Source: Spartinivicinus marinus (GTDB lineage: Bacteria; Pseudomonadota; Gammaproteobacteria; Pseudomonadales; Zooshikellaceae). From it: a stretch of 64,000 bases of DNA. The notes under the pieces were generated by a model. It did not search any database and was not told where the DNA came from. It saw only the letters and a list, made by a program, of their open reading frames with translations. The position numbers were made by a program, and so were the translations under genes. Shown here piece by piece: positions 1 through 7,815 of this stretch; the first letter of the stretch is position 1; each line of letters opens with the position of its first letter. The stretch is from NCBI RefSeq assembly GCF_026309355.1, contig NZ_JAPJZK010000001.1, forward strand, positions 620,001 to 684,000, in the 5' to 3' direction.

Positions 1-513
1 ATAGGGATTACAGAGCCGTTCACTATCAATAAGTTTGATTGCGGTTTGGGCGTTATTTCTGGCCAATTTCCGCCATTCCACACTGGCCAATACTTCGCCT
101 TGATGAGCATGGTGACGAACGCTTTCTCTGGCGAGCATGGTTAAGGTGCGCTTTTCTTCCGCATCAATCCAAGCGTCAGGGTCTTCCGCCCAATCGGTAA
201 AGCGCGCCTCTACGTCTTTAGCCCATTCGTTAGCCACCTTATGATCAATGCCCAACACTTTATAGTTAGGCTTAGCCGATAACCGAAACTGGTGACCAAC
301 GATATTATCCACATAGGTTTGTTCAGCCCCGGCGGCATAACCATGGCTGCGCTTAATATCCCGAGCACGGCTGTTACGCAGCTGCCGTTCGGGCAAGTGC
401 TCCATGTCCACTGACAAGGTAGGCGGCTGCCAGTCTTGCAACGTTTCCTGCAACTGTCGGCTATAGGTGTGCGCTTGAATGGGGTTTCCCCATTGATCGA
501 TTAATTGTGGCAT
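1..513 (-). CDS. Phage portal protein, lambda family (partial, C-terminus beyond left edge)
   Basis: This is the first 171 residues of a portal protein; the frame stays open to base 1. The portal forms the dodecameric ring at the capsid vertex through which DNA is packaged. Recognition rests on the N-terminal lambda-portal pattern: an Arg-rich segment followed by a YAAGAEQTYVDN stretch and a VGHQFRLSAKP stretch near residues 65-90. The ATG overlaps the stop codon of the upstream gpW gene by one base (TAATG), implying translational coupling. Terminase, gpW and portal in this order is the usual head-gene start of lambda-like phages. Confidence 0.88.
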   Translation of the reverse strand, partial: MPQLIDQWGNPIQAHTYSRQLQETLQDWQPPTLSVDMEHLPERQLRNSRARDIKRSHGYAAGAEQTYVDNIVGHQFRLSAKPNYKVLGIDHKVANEWAKDVEARFTDWAEDPDAWIDAEEKRTLTMLARESVRHHAHQGEVLASVEWRKLARNNAQTAIKLIDSERLCNPY

Positions 514-713
514 TAAAAGGTGACCCAAAAGGCTTGCCGTGGTGCTTTTCCATTTAATTCCGCTTCCAAGGACTTAATATAATGCTCCAACTGTTGAGGG
601 GCATGAAAGGTAACGCTATTGCCTTCGCTGTCGCGGACAGTAGCACGGAGTGAACCCGTTTGTAGCTTATGTAAAGCAGCTTTGGCTTCTTCTAAACGTT
701 GCTGGTGGGTCAT
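513..713 (-). CDS. gpW-like head-tail joining (head completion) protein
   Basis: A 66-residue protein resembling lambda gpW, which plugs the portal after packaging and forms the platform for tail attachment. The family pattern is visible: an N-terminal helix (LEEAKAALHKLQTGS), a short beta pair (ATVRDSEGNSVTF) and a C-terminal helix (LEHYIKSLEAEL). The length matches lambda gpW (68 residues). It overlaps the terminase gene by 4 bases on one side and the portal gene by 1 base on the other, so the three are translated as a coupled set. Family assignment is from length, pattern and position. Confidence 0.85.
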   Translation of the reverse strand: MTHQQRLEEAKAALHKLQTGSLRATVRDSEGNSVTFHAPQQLEHYIKSLEAELNGKAPRQAFWVTF

Positions 714-2800
714 CCTAATAAATCCGCTAAGTCTGAGAGTTGTAAGGCAGGTGTCGTTGATTGGTTGGGTTGGTTTGAGTGGGTGACTAAACGGTTATCA
801 TCCCAGTGAGCGGCCCAACCCGGTGGTTGTTGCCAATTAAGCTTGTGGGCATTGAGTTTTAATAAACAGCCCATGTTGTACACCAATAAATCCCACGCTT
901 CGTTAGGGGCTTTATCGACGACTTTGCACCAACGGCCTTTCGCATCGCGGGCTTCATTGGTGAGCTCTTCAAAAAAGTCTTTCGTGAGCCAATCCGGAAA
1001 GTGAATATAATCCGCGCCGGGTTCATCCCGTTCTAATGCATTACTCACCGTATCTTTAATTAAATTGGTATTGAGTAAATAGAGTGGGATATCCCCTTGA
1101 ATAAAGGCTTTACGTTGTTGCCGGTTGCGATTATCAGGAAAGGTTTCTTGAATGCGTGGCGCACCTTCGCGGCCTGTGCCTTTAATTAAGATTAAACGGT
1201 GAGTTAATTGCCGATTTTTTAAATACCGATAAAATTCATAGGCCTTATCGGTCACCCCATCTTCACCACCACTGTCACAGGCGACTAATTTAATTTGCAT
1301 TAAACGACCGGAATTGTCCGCTAAGGGATAGGTTTTATGGATGACCTGATCAACCAGGCAATGCCAGTCTTCTTTAAAAGCGGCGGGATTTAATGGGTAG
1401 GGTTTACCTTTATGGTCTAGCCGCTGGGATTTATCTATCATGAATCGATCAATGACCCAACCTTCAAATTCTTTTCCCCAGCCAATAACCTGCACAACAA
1501 AACGCTTTTGTTTACCGCCCTGCACATCAATCGCAGCGGTTAAAAAGCGGACGCCTTCAGGAACGACTTGTTCACCTAAGTTTTCCTGGCGATCCATTAA
1601 GGCTTCAGCGGTGCGAAATTCGGTATTGTGTCGATAACGATAGGGTTTACCTAAATCTAAATTGGTCCAGCTTTTTAATTTTTCTTGGCTGCCGGTATGC
1701 TCATAATCCTGTTCGGCTAACAGCCCTTGATACACCAGTTGTTGCCAGGTCTGAAAGCCTGCTGCCGGACCTTCTAACCAAAAGGTGGCCATTTTAGAAG
1801 AACGGCTTGTGCCATATTGATTGCCTTTTTTATCCAGCCATTCGCCTTCTTTCAGCCAACGCCCGGCTTGGTTCAGTTTGAATTTTTGCTCAGGGCGTAT
1901 TACCCCTTGGCAATGAGGACAACGCATGACTACCGATTCAGCCGCTTTGACTAAATCCGCTTGTTCCACCCAATGCAGGTGATCAAAGATCGGTTGAAAC
2001 CACTCTAAGCAAACCGGATTCGGGCATTGCCAATAATAACGACGCCGGTCGCCCATGTTATACAGGCTTAAAATACCTTGGGTTGGTGGGGATTCATGGG
2101 TGGTGGTGGGTTGCCATTTAGGGTCAAGCACTTCCCAGCCGGGCGAGGATTCCACCAGGGTTTTACCCGCACTCATAAAGGTTTGGGTCCGTTTTTTCGC
2201 TAAGGTATAAGGATCACCTTCTTCATCCACATTCGCGGGCAAGCGATCATAGTCCGTTAAGGCCACATAACGATAATCCGAGCTGGATAATACATTAATT
2301 GTTGGCCAACCAATTTTTAAATAATTTCCCGGCTTAAAAATAATATCGTGGACATTGTTGTCATGCCGCCGACTGGAGCATTGATCACGTAAATTGGGGC
2401 TCGCATAAATGGTGCGCCGAATCCTTTTTTTAGAATACTCTTGCGCTTTTTCTTTGGAAAGCTGCACAATCAACATGTCAGCTGGCTCAATCATAATGAC
2501 ATAGGCCATCCAACCCTCAATAAGCGCATTGGTTTTACCACAACGTGCAGGCCCAACAAATACCACTGATTCATAATCCCGTTGATTGAGGCAATTTAAT
2601 ACCTCCACTAAATAGGGAATAGCATCGGTTGTCCATGGCTGACTGCTACCAGCAGCCCCCGGTATCCATAAGCTTTCTTCAATGGCTTGAGTCACCGTTA
2701 ATCGTCGTGGTGGTTTAAATAAACAAGCCACTTCTTTGCGGATTTGTTCGGCAGAAGCAAAGTTATTTGATTCGGTCATACAGGGATTGGCGTATACCAT
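710..2800 (-). CDS. Terminase large subunit, GpA family
   Basis: A 696-residue packaging ATPase/nuclease of the lambda gpA family, which cuts concatemeric DNA at cos and drives it into the prohead. A Walker A motif GPARCGKT lies at residues 83-90. A zinc-ribbon-like CPNPVC...CPHC cluster sits around residues 270-310. The C-terminal half carries the acidic nuclease region of the family. The start at 2800 has GGTGG upstream and overlaps the small-subunit gene by 38 bases; a second ATG at 2779 has no clear ribosome site. The length suits the family (lambda gpA 641). A GpA-type terminase predicts cos rather than pac packaging. Confidence 0.95.
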   Translation of the reverse strand: MVYANPCMTESNNFASAEQIRKEVACLFKPPRRLTVTQAIEESLWIPGAAGSSQPWTTDAIPYLVEVLNCLNQRDYESVVFVGPARCGKTNALIEGWMAYVIMIEPADMLIVQLSKEKAQEYSKKRIRRTIYASPNLRDQCSSRRHDNNVHDIIFKPGNYLKIGWPTINVLSSSDYRYVALTDYDRLPANVDEEGDPYTLAKKRTQTFMSAGKTLVESSPGWEVLDPKWQPTTTHESPPTQGILSLYNMGDRRRYYWQCPNPVCLEWFQPIFDHLHWVEQADLVKAAESVVMRCPHCQGVIRPEQKFKLNQAGRWLKEGEWLDKKGNQYGTSRSSKMATFWLEGPAAGFQTWQQLVYQGLLAEQDYEHTGSQEKLKSWTNLDLGKPYRYRHNTEFRTAEALMDRQENLGEQVVPEGVRFLTAAIDVQGGKQKRFVVQVIGWGKEFEGWVIDRFMIDKSQRLDHKGKPYPLNPAAFKEDWHCLVDQVIHKTYPLADNSGRLMQIKLVACDSGGEDGVTDKAYEFYRYLKNRQLTHRLILIKGTGREGAPRIQETFPDNRNRQQRKAFIQGDIPLYLLNTNLIKDTVSNALERDEPGADYIHFPDWLTKDFFEELTNEARDAKGRWCKVVDKAPNEAWDLLVYNMGCLLKLNAHKLNWQQPPGWAAHWDDNRLVTHSNQPNQSTTPALQLSDLADLLG

Positions 2801-3215
2801 CCGTTACCACCTGTACCTGACTCAATGCCTCAGAAGATAATTGGCAATTACGTTCTAGTTGATCCGGTAAGGTTTCAAGTTGTTGATTAACGGTAGACAC
2901 CACTTGATGTAATTCGCGGCGAACATCTTCCACAGGTACTAGCTTTTTTTCACGTTCAAGTAAGGTCAGTTTTTCATTTTCGGAGCGATACCATTCGTTG
3001 CGCTCTCGGGGTGTCATCTGTTCAATGGGCTTTAGGCTATTACCATTGGCCGCATTGAATAACACAGGACCCACGACATCAGAGGGATACACATCATAAC
3101 CCCGACGTTTACCCACGGATTGCACGTTGGCCATTTCCAAACGTTTTGATACCGTTTTACGGCACATACCAAAATACGCGGCCATTTCGCTGATTGACCA
3201 GTTCTGAGGTCCCAC
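2763..3215 (-). CDS. Terminase small subunit, DUF1441/Nu1-like
   Basis: A 150-residue protein upstream of and overlapping the large terminase. Residues 5-30 form a winged-helix/HTH segment (ISEMAAYFGMCRKTVSKRL), the DNA-binding fold by which lambda Nu1 recognises cosB. Residues 68-85 contain a TPRERNEWYRSENE motif and the rest is predicted helical, for oligomerisation or contact with the large subunit. Position beside a GpA terminase and beside a cos-like GC-rich dyad supports the role. The motif around residue 70 recurs in the small early protein at 11637-11978. Confidence 0.82.
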   Translation of the reverse strand: MGPQNWSISEMAAYFGMCRKTVSKRLEMANVQSVGKRRGYDVYPSDVVGPVLFNAANGNSLKPIEQMTPRERNEWYRSENEKLTLLEREKKLVPVEDVRRELHQVVSTVNQQLETLPDQLERNCQLSSEALSQVQVVTDGIRQSLYDRIK

Positions 3216-3308
3216 ACTGAGAGTATGCCCTAGATTAAATTGCTTGAAAGGTCCGAGTTAGAGGGGCTGAACCCCTACTGGTGCTGCGGCGTAGGGAGCT
3301 GGATTTTT

Positions 3309-3340
3309 ACGCAAGAACCGCGCTGTAGCGGCGCGGCCCG
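3309..3340 (-). other. Candidate cos (cosN-like) packaging site
   Basis: Just upstream of the terminase small subunit is a GC-rich stretch in an otherwise AT-rich gap. It contains a hyphenated dyad, CCGCGC-7 bases-GCGCGG (3318-3323 / 3331-3336). Read on the minus strand it runs GGGCCGCGCCGC...GCGCGGTTCTTGCG. This resembles lambda cosN in composition, dyad and the trailing T-rich then GCG segment. Lambda places cos between the lysis and terminase genes, which is exactly this position. A small hairpin (AGGGG/CCCCT, 3262-3276) lies between it and the terminase gene. The exact nicks cannot be read from sequence alone. Confidence 0.5.
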
Positions 3341-3501
3341 AATTTAAAGGGCTGCAGAAGGACCCGTCACTAACATAGCGACAAGTGTTGTGTAATATTA
3401 AATTAGTTTTGATATTTATTTGAGTCATTTTGCGCAGTCATTGAATAATTAAATAAGGAATAAATAAACACAGCCAATAACACGCATTGCATATTAAAAC
3501 C

Positions 3502-3528
3502 CTTTAAAAAAAGCCCACCGAAGTGGGC
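3502..3528 (-). terminator. Rho-independent terminator of the antirepressor gene
   Basis: A stem GCCCAC/GTGGGC (3513-3518 / 3523-3528) closes a four-base loop. On the minus strand it is followed by a run of seven T, 17 bases beyond the antirepressor stop codon. It separates that gene from the terminase operon. Confidence 0.85.
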
Positions 3529-3544
3529 AACATTCCATTCAAAT

Positions 3545-4270
3545 TTAGGCTACTAACCGCTGACTCCATAACTCGTTTAATTCCCTAAGCCCTTTACCCG
3601 TAATTAATGCAGTGACCGATTGTTTTAGCCCTTGGCTAGGATGATCAAACTCACTTAATTTAACGTCAAGATAGCCCTTTTCAATCAATCGTTGATAAGG
3701 CTCATTAAAATAGGTTACCCATTTAATATCACGTAAAAACTTAAATAACCGATTACGTCCCGTGCCAATAATCTTAGCGGCTTCGGCTATGGTAATAGCA
3801 TCATCCGATTGAATGACTTGATCATGAAACTCAGCTTTAGGGGTTAGCACTTCAATTTGTTTAGTTTGCTCTTGCACCTTTTCTAATGACTGAACTAGCA
3901 AGCCTGCTATTTGTTGTGAATTGGACCAATCAATTTTAGCGACACCATAGCTGCCTGTTTTGCGGATATTAGGCAACACTTCTTCCATAACCCATCGTTC
4001 AAACTTTTGAGCTTCCGGAAGTTTAGATTTAACAATTAACCTAAATACATCACTTTCTGGAATAATTGTAAGTCCACGAGGTGGTGTTTCTAAAGTCGGT
4101 ATTTCACCGTATTTAAGAAGTGACGTGGCTTTGCAGTGTGCTGCCACCGCATCAGATGGTCTGGCATAACCCAGTAATTGAGCAACATCCTTAGCCACAA
4201 ACCAAGGCTCTCCATCTTTATCGATAACCCGAATTGATGAATGATTAAAAGTGAATGGTATTAAGTTCAT
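3545..4270 (-). CDS. Phage antirepressor (Bro-N plus KilA-C domains)
   Basis: A 241-residue two-domain protein. Residues 1-110 are a Bro-N domain (GEPWFVAKDVAQLLGY, then a RGLTIIPESDVFRLI pattern). Residues 130-235 match the KilAC/phage antirepressor C-terminal domain (DAITIAEAAKIIGTGRNRLFKFL, and a GYLDVK turn before LITGKGL). Members of this group bind DNA or repressor proteins and promote induction. Its place between the lysis genes and cos, behind its own terminator, is unusual for an early regulator and suggests a late or separately controlled gene. The regulatory target is not visible. Confidence 0.9.
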   Translation of the reverse strand: MNLIPFTFNHSSIRVIDKDGEPWFVAKDVAQLLGYARPSDAVAAHCKATSLLKYGEIPTLETPPRGLTIIPESDVFRLIVKSKLPEAQKFERWVMEEVLPNIRKTGSYGVAKIDWSNSQQIAGLLVQSLEKVQEQTKQIEVLTPKAEFHDQVIQSDDAITIAEAAKIIGTGRNRLFKFLRDIKWVTYFNEPYQRLIEKGYLDVKLSEFDHPSQGLKQSVTALITGKGLRELNELWSQRLVA

Positions 4271-4406
4271 AAAATTACCTGTCTCGTTTCTTTATGGTTT
4301 TGGGTAGACTGAAAAAGCAATAATTAGAGAGTATATATAACGAAAAATACTATTAACCTACGTATGCTAAACTAAGAAAACAGTTTGTTAACTAGTAAGT
4401 ATTAAA

Positions 4407-5180
4407 ATGAAGTTTCTCCTATTTATTTTGGTATGTAGTTTAAGTTCGATCATCCTTGCTCAAGATGTGAAAACAGTTAGTATCGCCTCAGGTGAATACC
4501 CTCCATGGACATCCAAAGACTATAAAGATCAAGGGTTCGTTAATCACGTCATTAGTGAAGCATTCCGTAGACAAAGCTACCAAGTTAGCTTCATCTATTT
4601 AGCATGGGCTAGAAGCATTAAAGAGGCTGAAAAAGGTAGGTTTCATGCAGCCTCATATTGGGCATGTTCGCCAGAAAGGAAACAATCTTTTTTTTGTAGT
4701 GAGCCTCTTCATACAGAGGCTTATGTTTTTTTTCACTTAAAAACAACTCAATTTTCAGGATGGAATACATTAGATGACCTTAAAGGCTACAAGATAGGCG
4801 TAACACGCGGTTATACCTATACAAAAGCATTTTGGGATTCTCATAAAAATAAAGAGCTCGACCTAATAGTTAATACAACTGATGAAATTAGTATGAAAAT
4901 GCTTCTAAAAGGTAGACTAAACTTAATGATTGTCTCTTCTATTACAGGCCTCATGATACTTAATGAAAAGTTTGATCCCGTTATTGCTCAATCTGTTACT
5001 TATAATAGTAAACCACTAGTTAATAATCCTGCTCACTTGCTATTCCCTAAAAGTCACACTGACACTAAATTATTGCTTACAATATTTAATAAAGGACTCC
5101 AGTCAATGAAAGATGATGGTACATTTGAAAAACACTTAGATATGCTTATCACTGGCTATTATAAGAAAGTTGCTAAATAA
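4407..5180 (+). CDS. Periplasmic solute-binding protein family 3, prophage cargo
   Basis: A 257-residue protein with a signal peptide (hydrophobic residues 3-18, cleavage near LAQ-D) and a type 3 amino-acid-binding fold. The N-terminus has the SIASGEYPPWTSKD motif, the middle has DDLKGYKIGVTRGYTY, and the C-terminus ends LQSMKDDGTFEKHLD. Such proteins bind amino acids in the periplasm for ABC import. Here there is no permease or ATPase, and the gene stands alone on the plus strand against the late operon, as a moron would. No canonical SD precedes the ATG. What it binds, and whether it serves a host transporter, cannot be told. Confidence 0.85.
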   Translation: MKFLLFILVCSLSSIILAQDVKTVSIASGEYPPWTSKDYKDQGFVNHVISEAFRRQSYQVSFIYLAWARSIKEAEKGRFHAASYWACSPERKQSFFCSEPLHTEAYVFFHLKTTQFSGWNTLDDLKGYKIGVTRGYTYTKAFWDSHKNKELDLIVNTTDEISMKMLLKGRLNLMIVSSITGLMILNEKFDPVIAQSVTYNSKPLVNNPAHLLFPKSHTDTKLLLTIFNKGLQSMKDDGTFEKHLDMLITGYYKKVAK

Positions 5181-5411
5181 CTATTTATTTGCTGACTGAG
5201 ACAAGTTAGTAATCTGCCTGTTGAACAATTCAGTCTCCCGCTTATCCCGCCGATGCTTGTACACCCAATTAACAACAACGGTAATCGTGGTCAAAATAAT
5301 ACCGATAATCACACCCCAGTCTTTAAGTGTTAGACCTGCAATAACAGTCCCTGCACTGGCGACATATGGGGCGTTTGATATGATTTTTTCAGTTACCATC
5401 GGGCTAACCAT
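5181..5411 (-). CDS. Small one-TM holin-like protein
   Basis: A 76-residue protein with a weakly hydrophobic N-terminal half, one clear membrane helix (GVIIGIILTTITVVVNWVY, about residues 33-51) and a strongly charged cytoplasmic tail (KHRRDKRETE). This matches small class II phage holins that follow the GLTLKDWGV pattern. The gene overlaps the preceding holin-like gene by one base. Together with the amidase and the 3TM protein it forms the lysis cassette. One of the two membrane proteins may be an antiholin; the sequence does not say which. Confidence 0.7.
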   Translation of the reverse strand: MVSPMVTEKIISNAPYVASAGTVIAGLTLKDWGVIIGIILTTITVVVNWVYKHRRDKRETELFNRQITNLSQSANK

Positions 5412-5818
5412 TATCGTTGTCGAGCAACACCTTTTAATTTTTCGGCAGTTCGTTGAGCACCAAGACCCAAGAGGGTAAAGACAAGTGTCATTAATTCACT
5501 GGTTTCAATTGTTGGTAGCATGGCTACCACATCAGGGCGATTGGCTAGGGATAAACCAATCACGATAAAATCACGCAGTATCCAAGCATAAGCCAACAAC
5601 CCAACACATAACCAACCCAATCCAGGCCGCCAACCTGAAACCCATAATGATGGATGCTTAGCTTCTTCTAAATTGGTAAATGCTTGAAGTAAATGCGGTT
5701 GGTTGAGTGTTTCTTGGAGCTTTTGCTTAGCAGCTAAGCGTTCTTCGTCTGAAGTGAATAAGCTATCCAAGCCAGACACAATAGTGTTAGCTATATTATC
5801 AATTGAGATCAATTTCAT
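5411..5818 (-). CDS. Holin of the 3TM (GTA-holin) superfamily
   Basis: A 135-residue protein of the 3TM holin type. It has an amphipathic N-terminal region (DEERLAAKQKLQE), then the family signature LWVSGWRPGLGWLCVGLLAYAW near residues 57-78, a second membrane helix (ILRDFIVIGLSLA) and a third (LMTLVFTLLGLGAQRTAEK). Family members are found in phages and gene transfer agents and are thought to form membrane lesions for lysis. It is upstream of and overlaps a second small holin-like gene. A perfect holin/antiholin assignment needs experiment. Confidence 0.78.
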   Translation of the reverse strand: MKLISIDNIANTIVSGLDSLFTSDEERLAAKQKLQETLNQPHLLQAFTNLEEAKHPSLWVSGWRPGLGWLCVGLLAYAWILRDFIVIGLSLANRPDVVAMLPTIETSELMTLVFTLLGLGAQRTAEKLKGVARQR

Positions 5819-5885
5819 GGGAATAAAAAAACCAAGACTGATTAGCCCTGGCTTAATTTGGAGTGGAATCAGATTGTAATCAGTT

Positions 5886-6305
5886 TTAAAGGCCTAGCTG
5901 CTCGCGTAGTTCTTTATTCTCTTGTTTCAACTCTTTCACTGCTTCGATTAAAACGCCAACAAGCCCAGCATAGTTAACCTGTTTAAGTGTTACTTCAGCA
6001 CCATTCTTATCTGTGACTTTGGTATCATGAACCAACTCAGGAAACACTTTTTCTACATCTTGGGCAATTACACCAATATCTTTCCCTTGGGGAAGGTGTT
6101 CGATATCAGTTTCACTAGGAATTTTCCACTCAAAAGTAACGCCTTTGAGTTGGCTAACTTTATTTAGTGAGCTTTCGACAGGAGTAATATTTTGTTTAAG
6201 GTTACGATCACTCCATACCCCTCGAGCACATTCCCAACCTTGGCAATATGCATGAGAAAAAGTTGAAACAGAAGTTAGAACAATAGTAGCAATTATTTTT
6301 TTCAC
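5886..6305 (-). CDS. Stand-alone S74 intramolecular chaperone domain with signal peptide
   Basis: A 139-residue protein consisting of a signal peptide (residues 1-19, cleavage near SHA-Y) followed almost at once by a Peptidase_S74 chaperone domain. The family motifs are all present: SDRNLKQNI with the catalytic Ser32 and Lys37, GVIAQDVEKVFPELV, and NYAGLVGVLIEAVKEL running into a C-terminal coiled coil. Normally this domain ends a trimeric tail fibre, folds it and then cuts itself off. Here there is no fibre to release, and export to the periplasm is unexpected. The start is GTG at 6305. It lies between the lysis genes. Function unknown. Confidence 0.82.
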   Translation of the reverse strand: MKKIIATIVLTSVSTFSHAYCQGWECARGVWSDRNLKQNITPVESSLNKVSQLKGVTFEWKIPSETDIEHLPQGKDIGVIAQDVEKVFPELVHDTKVTDKNGAEVTLKQVNYAGLVGVLIEAVKELKQENKELREQLGL

Positions 6306-6506
6306 AATAGTTCATCCGTACTTTATTATTTATCCCAAATGTTACAATGACGCATCATAGCAAAGAAAAATAAATGTATCGTAAATTATTGTAATCATTT
6401 GTATCAAAATATATTTTTCTTAATGCCTATAAAAGCCCATTTAATTCTTTTCTTTGGTATTATGCCCAAAGCCAGACCAGCATAAGCAATAAGCTGTCTG
6501 AAAGTT

Positions 6507-6893
6507 TTATTGATTTGCTTTTACCCATTTTGCAACGTCAAAGCTAGGACAAGCCTTACCAGAGTCCAAATCACAATGCCCAACCACTTCAGCATCAGGG
6601 TATTTAATGTGCCAGTCGATAACCACTTTTTTTAAGCTATCAAGTTGAGCATCGGTAAACTGGTCTCGTCCAATCAAACAAACACCCAAGCTATGACTAT
6701 TGTGACCTTTAACATGCGCCCCGACCCAATATTCAGGCCGACCATTTTCGATAGTACCATCTCGTTTAATTACTTTATGATACCCAATACCTGACCAGCC
6801 TCTTTCAAGGTGCCATAGGTGAATATCTTTGGCGGAGATATCTAGGTTGTTAGGAGAGTCTGAGCAGTGGACGACGAGTTTGGTTATTTTCAT
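6507..6893 (-). CDS. Endolysin, N-acetylmuramoyl-L-alanine amidase of T7 lysozyme type
   Basis: A 128-residue amidase_2 enzyme that cuts the bond between muramic acid and the peptide in peptidoglycan, releasing progeny phage. Compared with T7 lysozyme, the zinc ligands are His9, His106 and Cys115, and the catalytic pair is Tyr38 and Lys113 (SGKACPSFD). The core motifs GYHKVIKRDGTIE and HNSHSLGVCLIG are intact. There is no signal peptide, so it depends on a holin for export; two holin-like genes lie further downstream on the same strand. Confidence 0.93.
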   Translation of the reverse strand: MKITKLVVHCSDSPNNLDISAKDIHLWHLERGWSGIGYHKVIKRDGTIENGRPEYWVGAHVKGHNSHSLGVCLIGRDQFTDAQLDSLKKVVIDWHIKYPDAEVVGHCDLDSGKACPSFDVAKWVKANQ

Positions 6894-7081
6894 GGATAAC
6901 TGTATAACTATTGGATAAAAGCAGATGTACAGTAGTACGAACTACTAATTAAGATTGATATACGTCAATTTATGTGCAATGTGGTTACAAAAATACTATT
7001 TAATGTAAGTGAATTACTGAAATAGAATGCTCCTGCATCATAAATAGCAACATCTGAAATATTAAATTTAAGGAGCTTTCT

Positions 7082-7681
7082 ATGTTGAAACGAATGGGAA
7101 TCGCTTTTACTGCATGGGTAGTACTTATTATTGCGGTACACTCACAAGCTGCGACAACAAATGTGTTCTGTTCTGATCTTACTAACATGAACAACTGGTC
7201 ATGGGCTAAAGACTCAGATGGAAAGCAAATAACTATAAATGGTGAGTGGCATTCAGCAACTGTTGATGGAAATAACAAGTTAACGTTCAACTATTTGCTA
7301 GTAGCCAAGTCTGACTTTGAAAAGCTAAATAGGTCTTGCTCAGGTAATTATGTCCCTCAACCTGGTAACTATTCTGTTAGCAGCTGGTACATTTTCGTTA
7401 CGCAAAATGGAAATGGTCAACTAGAAGCACAGAAAGGAATACTAAGTGCATTTTATTACGACCCACAAACAATCCCACCAGCTTCAATTAACCATTTTAC
7501 AATTGCCCGTGCTAACAGCCAATTTGTTAGTCATATAAATACTCGTTTGAGTATTGAAGTTGCAGAACCAACCGCAAAAGAGGCCCCTCAGCCAATTAGC
7601 CAAACTGTTGATGTTAACCGTGAAGTTAGAGCAGATTGGGTACCATTTGATTCTCTAGGTGGAATGGCATTAGGTCGCTAG
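7082..7681 (+). CDS. Unknown secreted protein, prophage cargo
   Basis: A 199-residue protein with a signal peptide (hydrophobic residues 8-20, cleavage near SQA-A). The mature part is rich in Asn, Ser and aromatic residues, with two cysteines (about 29 and 80) that could form a disulfide. I recognise no family. The gene is preceded by a good ribosome site (AAGGAG) and followed by a terminator. It stands on the plus strand opposite the late operon, so it has its own promoter and could be expressed in the lysogen. Confidence 0.7.
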   Translation: MLKRMGIAFTAWVVLIIAVHSQAATTNVFCSDLTNMNNWSWAKDSDGKQITINGEWHSATVDGNNKLTFNYLLVAKSDFEKLNRSCSGNYVPQPGNYSVSSWYIFVTQNGNGQLEAQKGILSAFYYDPQTIPPASINHFTIARANSQFVSHINTRLSIEVAEPTAKEAPQPISQTVDVNREVRADWVPFDSLGGMALGR

Positions 7682-7690
7682 AACGAAAAA

Positions 7691-7716
7691 AGCCCCGTCA
7701 TCTGACAGGGCTTCTT
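7691..7716. terminator. Bidirectional intrinsic terminator
   Basis: Arms AGCCCCGTCA (7691-7700) and TGACAGGGCT (7703-7712) pair with one mismatch. On the plus strand TTCTT follows; on the minus strand TTTTTT follows. It ends the secreted-protein gene and may also stop leftward transcription coming from the early genes. Confidence 0.8.
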
Positions 7717-7727
7717 GAATTGAGTGC

Positions 7728-7787
7728 TGTTGACATAAAAATAACAGCTTACCTGAAGGGTACTTTCTGGGTAATCAATTGTCAACA
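7728..7787. repeat. 8-bp inverted repeat TGTTGACA/TGTCAACA
   Basis: Perfect 8-base arms (7728-7735 and 7780-7787) are 44 bases apart, between the converging ends of the secreted-protein gene and the possible late regulator. It could be an operator pair or part of a leftward late promoter: on the minus strand the right arm gives a TTGACA hexamer. No good -10 follows, so this is only a candidate. Confidence 0.35.
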
Positions 7788-7815
7788 CCTAAATTTAAAA
7801 AAATTCAAAAAAAGT

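Noticed and set aside
3032-3217. Second open frame overlapping the terminase small subunit
   Set aside because: It lies wholly within a recognised gene in another frame and encodes nothing recognisable.
7000-7290. Minus-strand open frame over the secreted-protein gene
   Set aside because: The plus-strand gene has a signal peptide and a good ribosome site; the opposite frame has no support.
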